From NCBI GenBank assembly GCA_007745835.1, contig CP036424.1, forward strand, positions 767,001 to 831,000: a stretch of 64,000 nt of DNA, in the 5' to 3' direction. The notes under the pieces were generated by a model, which worked only from the letters and a program-made list of their open reading frames with translations, searched no databases and was not told the DNA's origin. This document shows positions 8,583 through 17,066 of this stretch, one piece after another; positions within the stretch are counted from its first letter, which is position 1; each line of letters begins with the position of its first letter. The DNA is from Planctomycetes bacterium MalM25. GTDB taxonomy: Bacteria > Planctomycetota > Planctomycetia > Pirellulales > Lacipirellulaceae. The translations under genes and the position numbers were made by a program.

Positions 8583-9707
8583 ATGCGCTCGAAGAAGAGA
8601 CCGCCGAGAGGCTTCACCCTCGTGGAACTGCTGGTCGTGATCGCGATCATCGGCATCCTGGTGGCGATCTTGCTGCCCGCCGTGCAGGCCGCCCGCGAAG
8701 CGGCGCGTCGCAACGCGTGCACGAACAATATGAAGCAGCTCGGCCTGGCGGCGTTGAACTACGAGTCGGCTCGCGGGGTGCTGCCGCCGGGGTATCTGGG
8801 CAGCACCAACTTCACTTTGCCACAGAGTAATAACGGCCCCAACCAGGGCGTCGGGGTCCTGGTTTTTCTCTTGCCGTACATGGAAGAGTCCGCGATCTAC
8901 GATCGGTTTACGGACTTTGGCTACAAGTTGGGCGTCGATTCACTCGACGACTTCTACTGCAATGCTTGCCCGGGTGGCTTGAGTGGGCCCTCCACGGATG
9001 AAGACGACGTCAATCGTTGGCAGACCGCGCAAAGCGTCATCCAGAGCTATCTCTGTCCGTCGGCGCCGGGTGATGTTCCCGAACGCGCCTACATCGATAA
9101 AGTTTTCATCCGAGACGCAGGCAATTTCCTGTTCACGTCGGTTGGCCAAGCTCCTGAAGCGAATCTCGGCCTGGCCCACTACGCGGGGGTGACCGGCGTC
9201 GAAGGATCGGCTGGTCCTAACACCTTTGTCCTCAGCGGACATCCTGGTCTCGATATCAATCCTCAGCTGCTAGACCGGAACATCCCCGATGAGCTGATCG
9301 GCGTGTTCGGTCGTCGCACGAAGACTCGACTTGCGAAGGTGGTCGACGGAACGAGCAACACCTTCATGTTCGGCGAATCGATCGGCGCCGTTGGCCTCAG
9401 TGTGACGCACACTTTTCCGAATATGGACAACTCGCCCGCGAACGGCTTCGCGATGGGATTCGCGTGGGCCGGTTGGTCCTGTCTGCCCACACTGCAGGGA
9501 CTCGATCCGTCTAGCCTGAACGGCACGCCCAACCCCGACGCCGTTTATACCGCCCACTGGAAGACCTACGGGTCGGCCCACTCCGGTGGAGTCGTCCAGT
9601 TCACCCTGGTGGATGGCTCGGTGCATGCGATCACGCGTGACATCGACGTGAATCTCTACCACAACCTCTCGACGATGAAGGGCGAGGAGGTTGTGACTCT
9701 CCCCTAG
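8583..9707 (+). CDS. DUF1559 protein with prepilin-type N-terminal methylation signal
   Basis: A 374-aa protein of the large planctomycete DUF1559 family. The N-terminus is Arg/Lys-rich, then G10|F11TLVELLVVIAIIGILVAILLPAVQAAREAARR, a prepilin peptidase cleavage site and pseudopilin helix. The remainder is the usual DUF1559 body with NNMKQLGLAALNYES, an IGVF..RTKTRLAKVVDGTSNTFMFGES block, and near the C-terminus HSGGVVQFTLVDGSVHAI. ATG 8583 is chosen because GGAGGAAA precedes it and the signal starts there; the frame is open further upstream. It probably forms part of a pseudopilus or type II secretion-like assembly. Confidence 0.92.
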   Translation: MRSKKRPPRGFTLVELLVVIAIIGILVAILLPAVQAAREAARRNACTNNMKQLGLAALNYESARGVLPPGYLGSTNFTLPQSNNGPNQGVGVLVFLLPYMEESAIYDRFTDFGYKLGVDSLDDFYCNACPGGLSGPSTDEDDVNRWQTAQSVIQSYLCPSAPGDVPERAYIDKVFIRDAGNFLFTSVGQAPEANLGLAHYAGVTGVEGSAGPNTFVLSGHPGLDINPQLLDRNIPDELIGVFGRRTKTRLAKVVDGTSNTFMFGESIGAVGLSVTHTFPNMDNSPANGFAMGFAWAGWSCLPTLQGLDPSSLNGTPNPDAVYTAHWKTYGSAHSGGVVQFTLVDGSVHAITRDIDVNLYHNLSTMKGEEVVTLP

Positions 9708-9743
9708 AGCCAACGTCCCAAAGGACGCGGGATCGGGGCGGGT

Positions 9744-10883
9744 TCACTGCCGCAGCGTCTCGGCCTGGGCAGCGGCGATCGGCACGAAGATCAGCAGCGG
9801 CAGCCAAGCGCCGAGCGCCGGCTTGATCCAGCCGCCAGACCCCAGGGCCTGGCCACCCAGGGAGAGCACGAAGAATCCGGTCACCACGAGGACCGCCAGG
9901 CCGATCGCGACGAACGGGCTGCTCGCTCCGCGCGACACCACCAGCGGCAGCCCGATCAGCAGGAGCGTCACGTCGAGCATCGGTTGCACGATACGCCCGT
10001 GGACGGCGACGCGGACGTCCGGCCCGAGGTCGGTGCTCGGGTTGCCGAGCTCTTGGATCAGGCTCGTGGTCGAGGCGAGGTCGCGCCACGCCGGGCCCGT
10101 GGCGAGCAACTCGAACGACACGCCGCTCACCACGAACGCTTGGCCCGGCTCGAGCCAGAGGGCGTCGTTCCGTGTGGCGACGACGATCTCGTTGTCACGG
10201 TTGGTCGCCGCGGGACGCTGGTCGATGTTCGTCGGCGTGTGCACGCCGTACAGGAGGTAACCCGCGGGCCGGTCGCCCTCGGCCGGCAGGTAGACGGCCC
10301 GCTCGGCGTTGAGCTGCTTCCCGTAGCCCGACGACAAGCGGGGCGGCAGCGTGAAGCTGACGTTCTCGATCGTCTGGGTCGCCAGGTTCGCCCGCTCTCC
10401 TCCCAGAAGCACGTCGGTCACGTTGTCGTAACGCGGCTTGAGATCGACCGTCCTGTCGCCGGCGAGGTCCTTCGAGTCGAGCGACAGCTCGTGGCGTAGC
10501 TCGGGCAGGATAAACTCGCGCATCCCCGCGGCGGCGATCGCCACGCCGACCGCGGCGATCAAGACGGGCCTCAGCACCTTGAGCCGCGGCACGCCGGCGG
10601 CCATGAGGGCAGTCATCTCATTGTGGCGTTGGATCCACGTGACCGTGAACATGGCCGCGATGAGCGTGAGCACGCCGCTGGTCTTGTTGAAGAAGCCGAG
10701 CGACTGGAACGCGTAGTACCGCCCCGCGGCCGCGGCGGCTTCACCGAGCGAGCGGTCGTCGCCGGTGAAATCGTCGAGCCGCCCGAAGGCGTCGATGATC
10801 GTGTAGAGGCCCGCGAGGCTTACGAAGCAGATCAGGAAGACCTGGACGAACTGCGTCAGCAAGTAGCGATCGATCTTTCGCAC
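9744..10883 (-). CDS. LptF/LptG-family (YjgP/YjgQ) permease
   Basis: An approximately 379-aa inner-membrane protein resembling the LPS-export permeases LptF and LptG. It starts with IDRYLLTQFVQVF, has three N-terminal membrane helices, a periplasmic beta domain (about 150-270 from the GTG), and three C-terminal helices with ARG-like DVTLLLIGLPLVVSRG. I chose GTG 10883, as family members begin with this helix. An in-frame TTG at 10979 would add a 32-residue Pro-rich leader with five consecutive prolines. It is transcribed divergently from comF. No ABC partner is in the window, and whether it moves LPS or another lipid is inference. Confidence 0.83.
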   Translation of the reverse strand: MRKIDRYLLTQFVQVFLICFVSLAGLYTIIDAFGRLDDFTGDDRSLGEAAAAAGRYYAFQSLGFFNKTSGVLTLIAAMFTVTWIQRHNEMTALMAAGVPRLKVLRPVLIAAVGVAIAAAGMREFILPELRHELSLDSKDLAGDRTVDLKPRYDNVTDVLLGGERANLATQTIENVSFTLPPRLSSGYGKQLNAERAVYLPAEGDRPAGYLLYGVHTPTNIDQRPAATNRDNEIVVATRNDALWLEPGQAFVVSGVSFELLATGPAWRDLASTTSLIQELGNPSTDLGPDVRVAVHGRIVQPMLDVTLLLIGLPLVVSRGASSPFVAIGLAVLVVTGFFVLSLGGQALGSGGWIKPALGAWLPLLIFVPIAAAQAETLRQ

Positions 10884-11016
10884 GGCGTCGCGGGTGCTAG
10901 CAGTGGGTGGTGGCGGAGGGGAGTCGCCGGGAGTCTGTCGCGACCGCCCCGGGGGGTCAACACGAGTGTCACCGGCCAAAGGTGCAGACGCGGTCCTCGG
11001 TGATTAGGGTGCAGCG

Positions 11017-11766
11017 ATGCCCGATCTCCGACAGCATGCTGGCGCCGTGTACGCGGCGCTGCTCGACGTGGCGTTCCCACCGGGCTGCGTTGCGTGTGCA
11101 GCGGGGACGGCGGATGCGCCGGCGGATCGCCGAGATTTCTGTGAGGGCTGCTGGGACGACTTGCCCCGGTTCAACGAACCGGTCTGCACACGCTGCTCCA
11201 CGCCCCTGGCCGCTGCCGATCGGGACGACCCCGATTGCCCCGCCTGTCGGCGCGAGGTCTGGGCGTTCGACGCCACCATCGCCCTGGGGGCCTACGACGG
11301 CCTGCTCCGCCGGTTGGTGCTCGCGACGAAGCGACGGGCGGGCGAACCGATCGCCGAGGCGCTCGGGAGGGGGCTCGCTCGCCAGGTCGCAGCGATCACG
11401 CCGGACGACGCCCTGATCGCGCCGATCCCGCAGCACTGGCGCCGGCGGCTCCTGAGGCGGGCTGACGGGGTGGCGGCCCTGGCCGGGGCCTTGGCCGAGC
11501 GGTCGGGGAGGCCCTTGGCGAGGCCGCTTGTCCGCCACCGGGCGACGCCCCGGCAGACACGCATCGCCCCCAGCGGGCGGGCAGCGAACGTGCGAGGGGC
11601 CTTCTCGGTCCCTCGGCCGGAGCGTGTCGCGGGGCGTACGATTCTCTTAGTGGACGATGTTCTCACCACGGGAGCGACCTGCCACGCGGCGGCGATGGCC
11701 CTACAAAAGGCGGGGGCCGAGCGGGTCGTGGCGGTTGTCGCGGCTAGGCGACTCGGCGGCTTGTAG
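11017..11766 (+). CDS. ComF-family phosphoribosyltransferase-like protein
   Basis: A 249-aa protein with an N-terminal zinc-finger-like set of cysteine pairs (CVAC, CEGC, CTRC, CPAC between about 24 and 76). A type I phosphoribosyltransferase fold with the PRPP motif ILLVDDVLTTGAT (about 209-221) follows. This is the ComF/GntX layout, linked to DNA uptake in some bacteria. The upstream basic stretch HWRRRLLRRADG and the ATPRQTR segment fit the family. Its role here is unproven, since no other competence gene is visible. It is followed 112 nt later by the DUF502 gene. Confidence 0.88.
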   Translation: MPDLRQHAGAVYAALLDVAFPPGCVACAAGTADAPADRRDFCEGCWDDLPRFNEPVCTRCSTPLAAADRDDPDCPACRREVWAFDATIALGAYDGLLRRLVLATKRRAGEPIAEALGRGLARQVAAITPDDALIAPIPQHWRRRLLRRADGVAALAGALAERSGRPLARPLVRHRATPRQTRIAPSGRAANVRGAFSVPRPERVAGRTILLVDDVLTTGATCHAAAMALQKAGAERVVAVVAARRLGGL

Positions 11767-11878
11767 GCCCCGGCGGCGTCGCTTCTGAGGGTGGGCCCGG
11801 TTGCTGAGTCGGGCCGATTCCGAAGAATGCTGGAACGCGAGGCCGCGGCCGCCCCCCTTCGCCCCACGCCCAAGCTGC

Positions 11879-12976
11879 ATGTCCAAACCCCATATCGAAG
11901 TCCCCGAGCAGACGAACCGCTCGCTCGACCCGTTCCGTCGGGCCGTGCTGCGCGGGCTGGGCGTGCTCCTGCCGCCGCTGCTGACGGTGGTCATCTTCCT
12001 GTGGGTGGGCGGGACCGTTTCACGCTACGTGCTGACGCCGCTCACCGAGGCGACGCGCTACGTCCTGGTCGAGTACCAGTCGGACATCCGCAAGCCGGAG
12101 GACTTCTCGGGCGCTACGAAGCCGTTCCCCGACAGCGTCACCGGCGACGACGGCCAGCAGTTCCGCAAAACGCCGGACGGGCTCTACATCCCGCTGAGCG
12201 TTTACAACCGGGTCGAGGAAGGGCTGACGCGCAACGAGGCCGACCCGGCGACCGCCCGCGAGTGGTACGGCCGGCACGTCGATGACGTGTGGTTGCGTCC
12301 CTGGATCGTGGTGCCGATCTTCCTGTCGGTCTTCCTGCTGCTGCTCTACACAATCGGCAAGTTCCTGGCGGCGGGCATCGGGCGCTTCTTCTACGGGCAG
12401 TTCGAGTCGCTGATCAACCGCGTCCCGCTGGTGAGCAACGTCTACTCGTCGGTCAAGCAGGTGACCGACTTCTTGTTCACCGATCCCGACCTCGACATCA
12501 CCCGCGTGGTCGCGGTCGAGTACCCGCGCAAGGGGATCTGGACGGTCGCCTTCGCCACGGGCGAGAGCCTCTTGGACGTTGAGTCGGCCGCGAACGAGCC
12601 GGTGATGACGGTCCTGATCCCGACTTCGCCGATGCCTTTCACTGGCTTCACCATCACGGTCAAGAAGAGCGAGACGGTCGACCTCAACATGACGATCGAC
12701 CAAGCGTTCCAGTTCGTTGTGAGCTGCGGCGTTGTGGTCCCCACTCAGCAGGTCACCCGAGAGGTGCTGGGGCGTGCCGGCGAAGTGAGCGAGCAAGAGA
12801 AGCCCGAAACCTCGGCAACCGGCGTGGAGCCGAACTTAGGGGACGGGCAGCCGAACGGCGCCGTTGGTTCGACAGCGGCGGAGGTTCGCCATCGGCTGAA
12901 CGAAGCGATCGAACGCCAAGCGCACGGCGACGCGCCCGAGGGCGAAGCCCGCAAGGATGACGATGGGGACGCCTGA
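11879..12976 (+). CDS. DUF502 membrane protein
   Basis: A 365-aa protein. Helix one (VLRGLGVLLPPLLTVVIFLWVGG, about 21-43) and helix two (WIVVPIFLSVFLLLLYTIGKFL, around 140-163) are followed by the DUF502 core: LINRVPLVSNVYSSVKQVTDF, VVAVEYPRKGIWTVAFATG, VLIPTSPMPFTGFTITVKKSE. A hydrophilic tail of about 80 residues follows. ATG 11879 is preferred over the upstream in-frame TTG because MSKPHIEV opens the conserved region. Its end overlaps hemC by 20 nt. The insertion of about 90 residues between the two helices is longer than in many family members. Function unknown. Confidence 0.85.
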   Translation: MSKPHIEVPEQTNRSLDPFRRAVLRGLGVLLPPLLTVVIFLWVGGTVSRYVLTPLTEATRYVLVEYQSDIRKPEDFSGATKPFPDSVTGDDGQQFRKTPDGLYIPLSVYNRVEEGLTRNEADPATAREWYGRHVDDVWLRPWIVVPIFLSVFLLLLYTIGKFLAAGIGRFFYGQFESLINRVPLVSNVYSSVKQVTDFLFTDPDLDITRVVAVEYPRKGIWTVAFATGESLLDVESAANEPVMTVLIPTSPMPFTGFTITVKKSETVDLNMTIDQAFQFVVSCGVVVPTQQVTREVLGRAGEVSEQEKPETSATGVEPNLGDGQPNGAVGSTAAEVRHRLNEAIERQAHGDAPEGEARKDDDGDA

Positions 12977-13919
12977 CCGAACCCGGAGACTCGGCACCCG
13001 CGCGAGCCAACTCGCGCGGTGGCAGGCCGATTGGGTCGCTGCGAGGCTGGCGGAGATCGGCCAGGCGGTCGAGATCGTCGAGGTGCGCACTCGTGGCGAC
13101 GCGCAGCAGAGCGGCCCGATCAGCGCCATCGTCGATGGCGACGCCGCCTCGACCGGGGGCCAAGGCGTTTTCACCAAGGAGATCCAGCGGGCCCTGCTGG
13201 AAGGCGAGGTCGATCTCGCGGTCCACAGCCTCAAAGACCTTCCAACCACCCCGGTCGAGGGCCTCACGGTCGCCGCCGTTCCGGAGCGGGCGCCGGTCGC
13301 CGACGTGCTCGTCTCGCCGCTAACGACGACCATCGACGGGCTGCCGCAGGGCGCGCGGGTCGGCACGGGCAGCTTCCGTCGGAAGGCGCAGCTCTTGCAC
13401 CGCCGGCCCGACCTGGTGATCGGCGACCTGCGTGGCAACCTCGATACGCGTCTTGCGAAGCTCGACGCCGGCGAGCACGACGCGATCCTGCTCGCCGAAG
13501 CGGGGCTGACGCGTCTCGGCTGGACCGACCGCCTCGCGGGCCGCATCCCCCCCGAGGAACTGCTCCCGGCGCCGGGGCAGGGGGCGCTCGGCATCGAGTG
13601 CCGCACCAACGACCCCGACACGACTGCCGTACTGGCTCATCTCGACCACTTCTCGACCCATGCGGCCGTGACCGCCGAGCGGACGGCGCTCAACCGGCTC
13701 GAAGGGGGCTGCCTCGCGGCACTCGGCGCTTTGGCAGTTCTGTCCGATGGGAGCATGTCGCTTTCGGTCGTTGTCTTGAGCGAAGACGGAAAGCAACGGC
13801 TGTCGAGTCAGCGGAGCGCAGAGGTTAGCGACTTAGGAACCGCTGTAGCCCTTGGCCGAACGGTGGCCGATGAGTTGCTAGCACAGGGCGCTGCCGAATT
13901 GCTTCGGCCCCGCGATTGA
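12957..13919 (+). CDS. hemC: Porphobilinogen deaminase (hydroxymethylbilane synthase)
   Basis: A 320-aa cytosolic enzyme that condenses four porphobilinogens into hydroxymethylbilane in tetrapyrrole synthesis. Visible motifs: RLGTRASQLARWQ, VFTKEIQRALLEGEVDLAVHSLKDLPT (substrate loop Lys and catalytic Asp), GTGSFRRKAQL, DLRGNLDTRLAKL, LPAPGQGALGIECR and LNRLEGGCLAALGA, where Cys252 carries the dipyrromethane cofactor. Start ATG 12957 has AAGGA just upstream; ATG 12963 is an alternative. It overlaps the DUF502 gene by 20 nt, so the two are probably co-transcribed. A palindrome follows the stop. Confidence 0.96.
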   Translation: MTMGTPDRTRRLGTRASQLARWQADWVAARLAEIGQAVEIVEVRTRGDAQQSGPISAIVDGDAASTGGQGVFTKEIQRALLEGEVDLAVHSLKDLPTTPVEGLTVAAVPERAPVADVLVSPLTTTIDGLPQGARVGTGSFRRKAQLLHRRPDLVIGDLRGNLDTRLAKLDAGEHDAILLAEAGLTRLGWTDRLAGRIPPEELLPAPGQGALGIECRTNDPDTTAVLAHLDHFSTHAAVTAERTALNRLEGGCLAALGALAVLSDGSMSLSVVVLSEDGKQRLSSQRSAEVSDLGTAVALGRTVADELLAQGAAELLRPRD

Positions 13920-13926
13920 CCTTATT

Positions 13927-13950
13927 CCCGACAAGCTTGGTCGGGGCTAT
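13927..13950 (+). repeat. Dispersed palindromic repeat, copy 1 (after hemC)
   Basis: CCCGAC-AAGCTTG-GTCGGG can fold as a hairpin. The 19 nt caagcttggtcggggctat recur exactly at 34650-34668, again just after a stop codon on the + strand. No U-run follows. It may be a REP-like element or a factor-dependent terminator. Confidence 0.6.
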
Positions 13951-14062
13951 CCGCGGGTCATCCGGTTTCTGATCCCGTACCTAGTCCGGTTTGTAGGTAG
14001 GGCTCAGCTTCTTGTGCACCAGCCGTGCTAGCGGCACGTTCTGCTCTCGGCTCAGCGGCACA

Positions 14063-14080
14063 AACTGCCGATCGGCAGTT
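14063..14080 (+). promoter_or_regulatory. 18-bp perfect palindrome upstream of the flagellar operon
   Basis: AACTGCCGATCGGCAGTT is an exact palindrome 117 nt before the flgF ATG, in the only sizeable non-coding stretch (13951-14197) ahead of the flagellar cluster. It looks like an operator for a dimeric regulator. I found no matching sigma-28 or sigma-54 promoter around it. Confidence 0.45.
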
Positions 14081-14197
14081 CTTGCGCGGTACGGATCGTC
14101 GTCTCCCCCGAGGAAAACGGGATCCCACGCTTTGGCGCCGCGTGTGCTTAGTGGGCTGCTGCTCGACGGGGGGGCTCCCGCTAGCAGAAGCTTCTCG

Positions 14198-14950
14198 ATG
14201 TCGTACGGCATGTACATCTCCGCCGAGGGCGCCAAGGCGCAGTCGCGTCGGCTGGAAGTGATCGCGAACAACATGGCCAACGTCGACACGGTCGGCTTCA
14301 AGCCGGACACCGCGTTGTTCCAGGCCCGCTACGCCGAGGCGATCCAGAACGGCGACGCCCTCCCCGGTTCGCGCGAGATGACGGACCTGGGCGGTGGCGT
14401 GAAGGTCATCGAGACCGTCACCGACTACGCCCCCGGTCAGCTGCGGCGGACCGGCAACCGGGGTGACCTCGCGATCCTCGGCGAGGGCTTCCTCGCCGTT
14501 CAGGGCGACGCGGGCGATCAGCCGCTCCTGACACGGGCCGGGGCCCTGCAAGTCGACGCCCTGAACCGCCTGGTCATGGAAGGAACCGGACGCCCCGTGC
14601 TGTCGGCCGGCGGGGGGCCGATCCAGATCGTCGATCCCGATTGGTCGATCGGCGCCGATGGGAGCGTCGAGCAGTCGGGAGAACGCACTCCGCTCGCCTT
14701 GGTCCGGCCCGATTCGCTCGACTCACTGGAGAAGATCGGCTCGAACCTCTTCCGCCCCGGTGCGGAGGTCTTCCCGGTCGCTCAGAGCGCCCGTGAGGTC
14801 CGGCAGGGCTACCTGGAGATGTCCGGCGCCAATTCGACCCAGCAGATGATGGCCATGATCGAAACGAACCGCGCCTTCGAGGCGAACACCCAGATGATCC
14901 GACACCAGGACACCGCCACGGGCGGCTTGATCAGCAGGATTCTTGGATAG
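14198..14950 (+). CDS. flgF: Flagellar basal-body rod protein FlgF
   Basis: A 250-aa member of the FlgB/C/F/G/E rod-hook family. The N-terminal rod signature is MSYGMYISAEGAKAQSRRL followed by VIANNMANVDTVGFK; the C-terminal rod helix is NSTQQMMAMIETNRAFEANTQMIRHQD. The size fits FlgF, the proximal rod protein, and it directly precedes flgG as usual. ATG 14198 is preferred; the frame is open back to 14012, but that extension has no family similarity. It is the first gene of a flagellar run lacking flgB, flgC, fliE, flgD and flgE, which must be elsewhere. Confidence 0.92.
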   Translation: MSYGMYISAEGAKAQSRRLEVIANNMANVDTVGFKPDTALFQARYAEAIQNGDALPGSREMTDLGGGVKVIETVTDYAPGQLRRTGNRGDLAILGEGFLAVQGDAGDQPLLTRAGALQVDALNRLVMEGTGRPVLSAGGGPIQIVDPDWSIGADGSVEQSGERTPLALVRPDSLDSLEKIGSNLFRPGAEVFPVAQSAREVRQGYLEMSGANSTQQMMAMIETNRAFEANTQMIRHQDTATGGLISRILG

Positions 14951-14954
14951 GCGC

Positions 14955-15056
14955 GAGTTGTGAGGCGTTAGGCGCGCGTTCGTGCTGAACCGCCCGAGTC
15001 TCACCGCCGCGTCGTTCCCACCAACTAGCGTCTCGCGCCTCCTAACTCCCAACTCA
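14955..15056. repeat. Intergenic imperfect inverted repeat of short iterated words, locus 1
   Basis: The left arm (14955-14978) contains GAGTTG then GTTAGG and GCGCG. The right arm (15029-15056), read on the minus strand, contains the same words in the same order: GAGTTG, GTTAGG, GGCGCG. Within each arm the words are variants of one another. The element fills the gap between flgF and flgG. Confidence 0.6.
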
Positions 15057-15061
15057 CCGCC

Positions 15062-15859
15062 ATGAGCTTCCAATCTCTCTACACCGCCGCGACCGGCATG
15101 CAGGCGATGGAGACCAAGCTGGACGTCATCGCGAACAACATCGCGAACAATTCGACGACCGCGTTCAAGAAGGACCGCGCGAACTTCGAGGACCTCCTCT
15201 ACCGCCAGCACCGCCTGCCCGGCACGCTCGACGCGGACGGCAACACGACGGCGACCGGCGTCGAGGTCGGCCTCGGCGTGCGGGTCTCTAGCACGCAGTC
15301 GAACTTCGAGCAGGGCGCTCTGCAGCAGACGGACAACCCCCTCGACGTCGCGATCGAGGGGGACGGTTTCTTTCAGGTCCAGACCTCTGAGGGCCCTCAG
15401 TACACCCGGGCCGGCAACCTGAACAAGAACGCGAACGGTCAGCTCGTGATCGGGTCCGCGAACCTCGGCTACCTCGTTCAGCCGACCGTCACGATCCCGC
15501 AGGACGCCACCGACGTTCAGATCTCGAACAACGGCCAAGTCTTTGTCCGGCAGCCGAACAACGAGAACCTCAGCCAGGTCGGCCAGCTTCAGCTCTCCAC
15601 GTTCATCAACCCGGACGGGCTGATGAAGCTGGGCGACAATCTCTACGCGGCGACCGATGCCTCGGGGCCCGCAACGCAGGGCAACCCGGGCGACCCGGGG
15701 ATCGGCGTGCTCGCGTCGGGCTCTTTGGAGGCCTCGAACGTTGATGCGACCACCGAGCTGATCGACCTGATCAACACGCAGCGGAGCTTCGAGCTCAACT
15801 CGCAGGTCATCCGCGCAGGCGACGAGATCATGGAACTGGTCGCGAACATCCGTCGGTAA
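15062..15859 (+). CDS. flgG: Flagellar distal rod protein FlgG
   Basis: A 265-aa protein of the usual FlgG length (about 260). N-terminal rod motif SLYTAATGMQAMETKLDVIANNIANNST; the FlgG-typical segments FEDLLYRQ, GVRVSSTQSNFEQGALQQTDNPLDVAIEGDGFF and YTRAGNL follow; the C-terminus is VDATTELIDLINTQRSFELNSQVIRAGDEIMELVANIRR. It polymerises as the distal rod in the periplasm, with the P- and L-rings around it. The genes for those rings follow directly. Confidence 0.97.
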   Translation: MSFQSLYTAATGMQAMETKLDVIANNIANNSTTAFKKDRANFEDLLYRQHRLPGTLDADGNTTATGVEVGLGVRVSSTQSNFEQGALQQTDNPLDVAIEGDGFFQVQTSEGPQYTRAGNLNKNANGQLVIGSANLGYLVQPTVTIPQDATDVQISNNGQVFVRQPNNENLSQVGQLQLSTFINPDGLMKLGDNLYAATDASGPATQGNPGDPGIGVLASGSLEASNVDATTELIDLINTQRSFELNSQVIRAGDEIMELVANIRR

Positions 15860-15902
15860 ACACTCACTTGCACACCTCCTTTAGCGGACTGTCTCGCTAG
15901 CC

Positions 15903-17066
15903 ATGCCCCGTCCCTTTGCACTCCTGCTGATCGCCCTCGCGTCACCGCTCGCCGGCGCCGCGGAGATCGCTTTGCGCGAGAACGCGACCGCGGCCGGCGG
16001 CGCGCTGGTCCGCCTGGGCGACGTGGCGACGGTCACCGGCGGCGACGCGGCGCGGCTCGAGCGGTTGCCGCTCTCGCCCAGCCCGACACCCGGCGAGCGC
16101 CAGTTCGTTTCGGCCGGCTCGATCCGAGCGATGCTCGCCGCCCAGGGCGAAGACCCGAGACGCCATCGCTTCACCGGCGCCTACCGGGTCCGCGTGCAAA
16201 CGCCATTGAGCGAGACGCCGCAGACCGCTCCCGAGCCGGATCGTCGGCGCTTGGCCGCGAGCCCCCGCGGCGGTGACCGCATGGCTTTTCGGGTCCGCAC
16301 CAGCGCCGCCGCCGTCGAATCGACGTACCCCACCCAACGTGTTGGCGTGCGGGCCAAGCAGACAGTCGAAGGTAACCTCGCCGCAGCCCTCCAAGCCGAG
16401 ATCGATCGAAGGCTCGACGGACAGGGCGAACGCCCCACGCGGCTCGCAGTGCGGAGCGTTAAGCTCTCAGCGACCGCCCTCCGCGAACTGGCTCAGTTGG
16501 GCGAGATGCCGTTGACGGTCGCCTTCCGCCCGAGCGATGAGCTGTCCGCCGGGCAGCTGACCGCCCGGGTCTGGCCCGAGTCGCGTCTCGGCGACGAGGC
16601 GTTCCGGGTGGTGGCTGACTTGGTCGAGCAGCCCATGCGAGCGGTCGCCGCCACGCCAATCGGCCGCGGCGAGATGATCACCACCTCCGCGGTGCGGATG
16701 GAGCCGGTTCCGCTCAAGGAGCTCGAACAGTCCCGGGCCTACGGCTACGCCACCGCCGAGCGAGCGATCGGCCGCGAAACCAAGCGGAGTGTCCGCCCGG
16801 GCGAGGTCCTGTCGGACGCCAACACGGCGCCCCCGTTGATGGTGCGTCGTGGCGAAGAGGTCGAGGTCGTCTCGGGAGGCGGCGGGGTGATGGTCAGCCT
16901 GCTGGCGATCGCGTCGCAGGACGGACGCCAAGGCGACCTGATCGCCGTCGAGAGGTTCGATAGCAAGGATAAACTCACCGCCCGAGTCGTCGGCCCCCGC
17001 CGGTTGGCGGTGCTGTCGGCCGGCTCGGCGTTGTCGAACGTGGTTCGCACCGGAGGCCTCCGATGA
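15903..17066 (+). CDS. flgA: Flagella basal body P-ring formation protein FlgA
   Basis: A 387-aa secreted chaperone for P-ring assembly. It has a signal peptide (about 1-19, ending AGAAE), an N-terminal wing region, and the C-terminal SAF/FlgA domain (VVADLVEQPMRAVAATPIGRGEMITTSAVRMEPV, then AIGRETKRSVRPGEVLSDANTAPPLMVRRGEEVEV). It is longer than the roughly 220 aa of enteric FlgA through an extended N-terminal half. Its last codons overlap the flgH start by 4 nt (ATGA), indicating translational coupling with the L-ring gene. Confidence 0.92.
   Translation: MPRPFALLLIALASPLAGAAEIALRENATAAGGALVRLGDVATVTGGDAARLERLPLSPSPTPGERQFVSAGSIRAMLAAQGEDPRRHRFTGAYRVRVQTPLSETPQTAPEPDRRRLAASPRGGDRMAFRVRTSAAAVESTYPTQRVGVRAKQTVEGNLAAALQAEIDRRLDGQGERPTRLAVRSVKLSATALRELAQLGEMPLTVAFRPSDELSAGQLTARVWPESRLGDEAFRVVADLVEQPMRAVAATPIGRGEMITTSAVRMEPVPLKELEQSRAYGYATAERAIGRETKRSVRPGEVLSDANTAPPLMVRRGEEVEVVSGGGGVMVSLLAIASQDGRQGDLIAVERFDSKDKLTARVVGPRRLAVLSAGSALSNVVRTGGLR

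Noticed and set aside
13920-14197. Sigma-54 or sigma-28 promoter before flgF
   Set aside because: GGCACG...TGC words occur near 14036-14050 and 14056-14070, but the GG-to-GC spacing is 10 and not the required 12 positions; no TAAAGTTT/GCCGATAA pair at the right distance.
13981-14310. Minus-strand frame of 109 codons across the flgF start
   Set aside because: It runs antisense into the conserved flgF N-terminus and has no recognisable family or coding bias.
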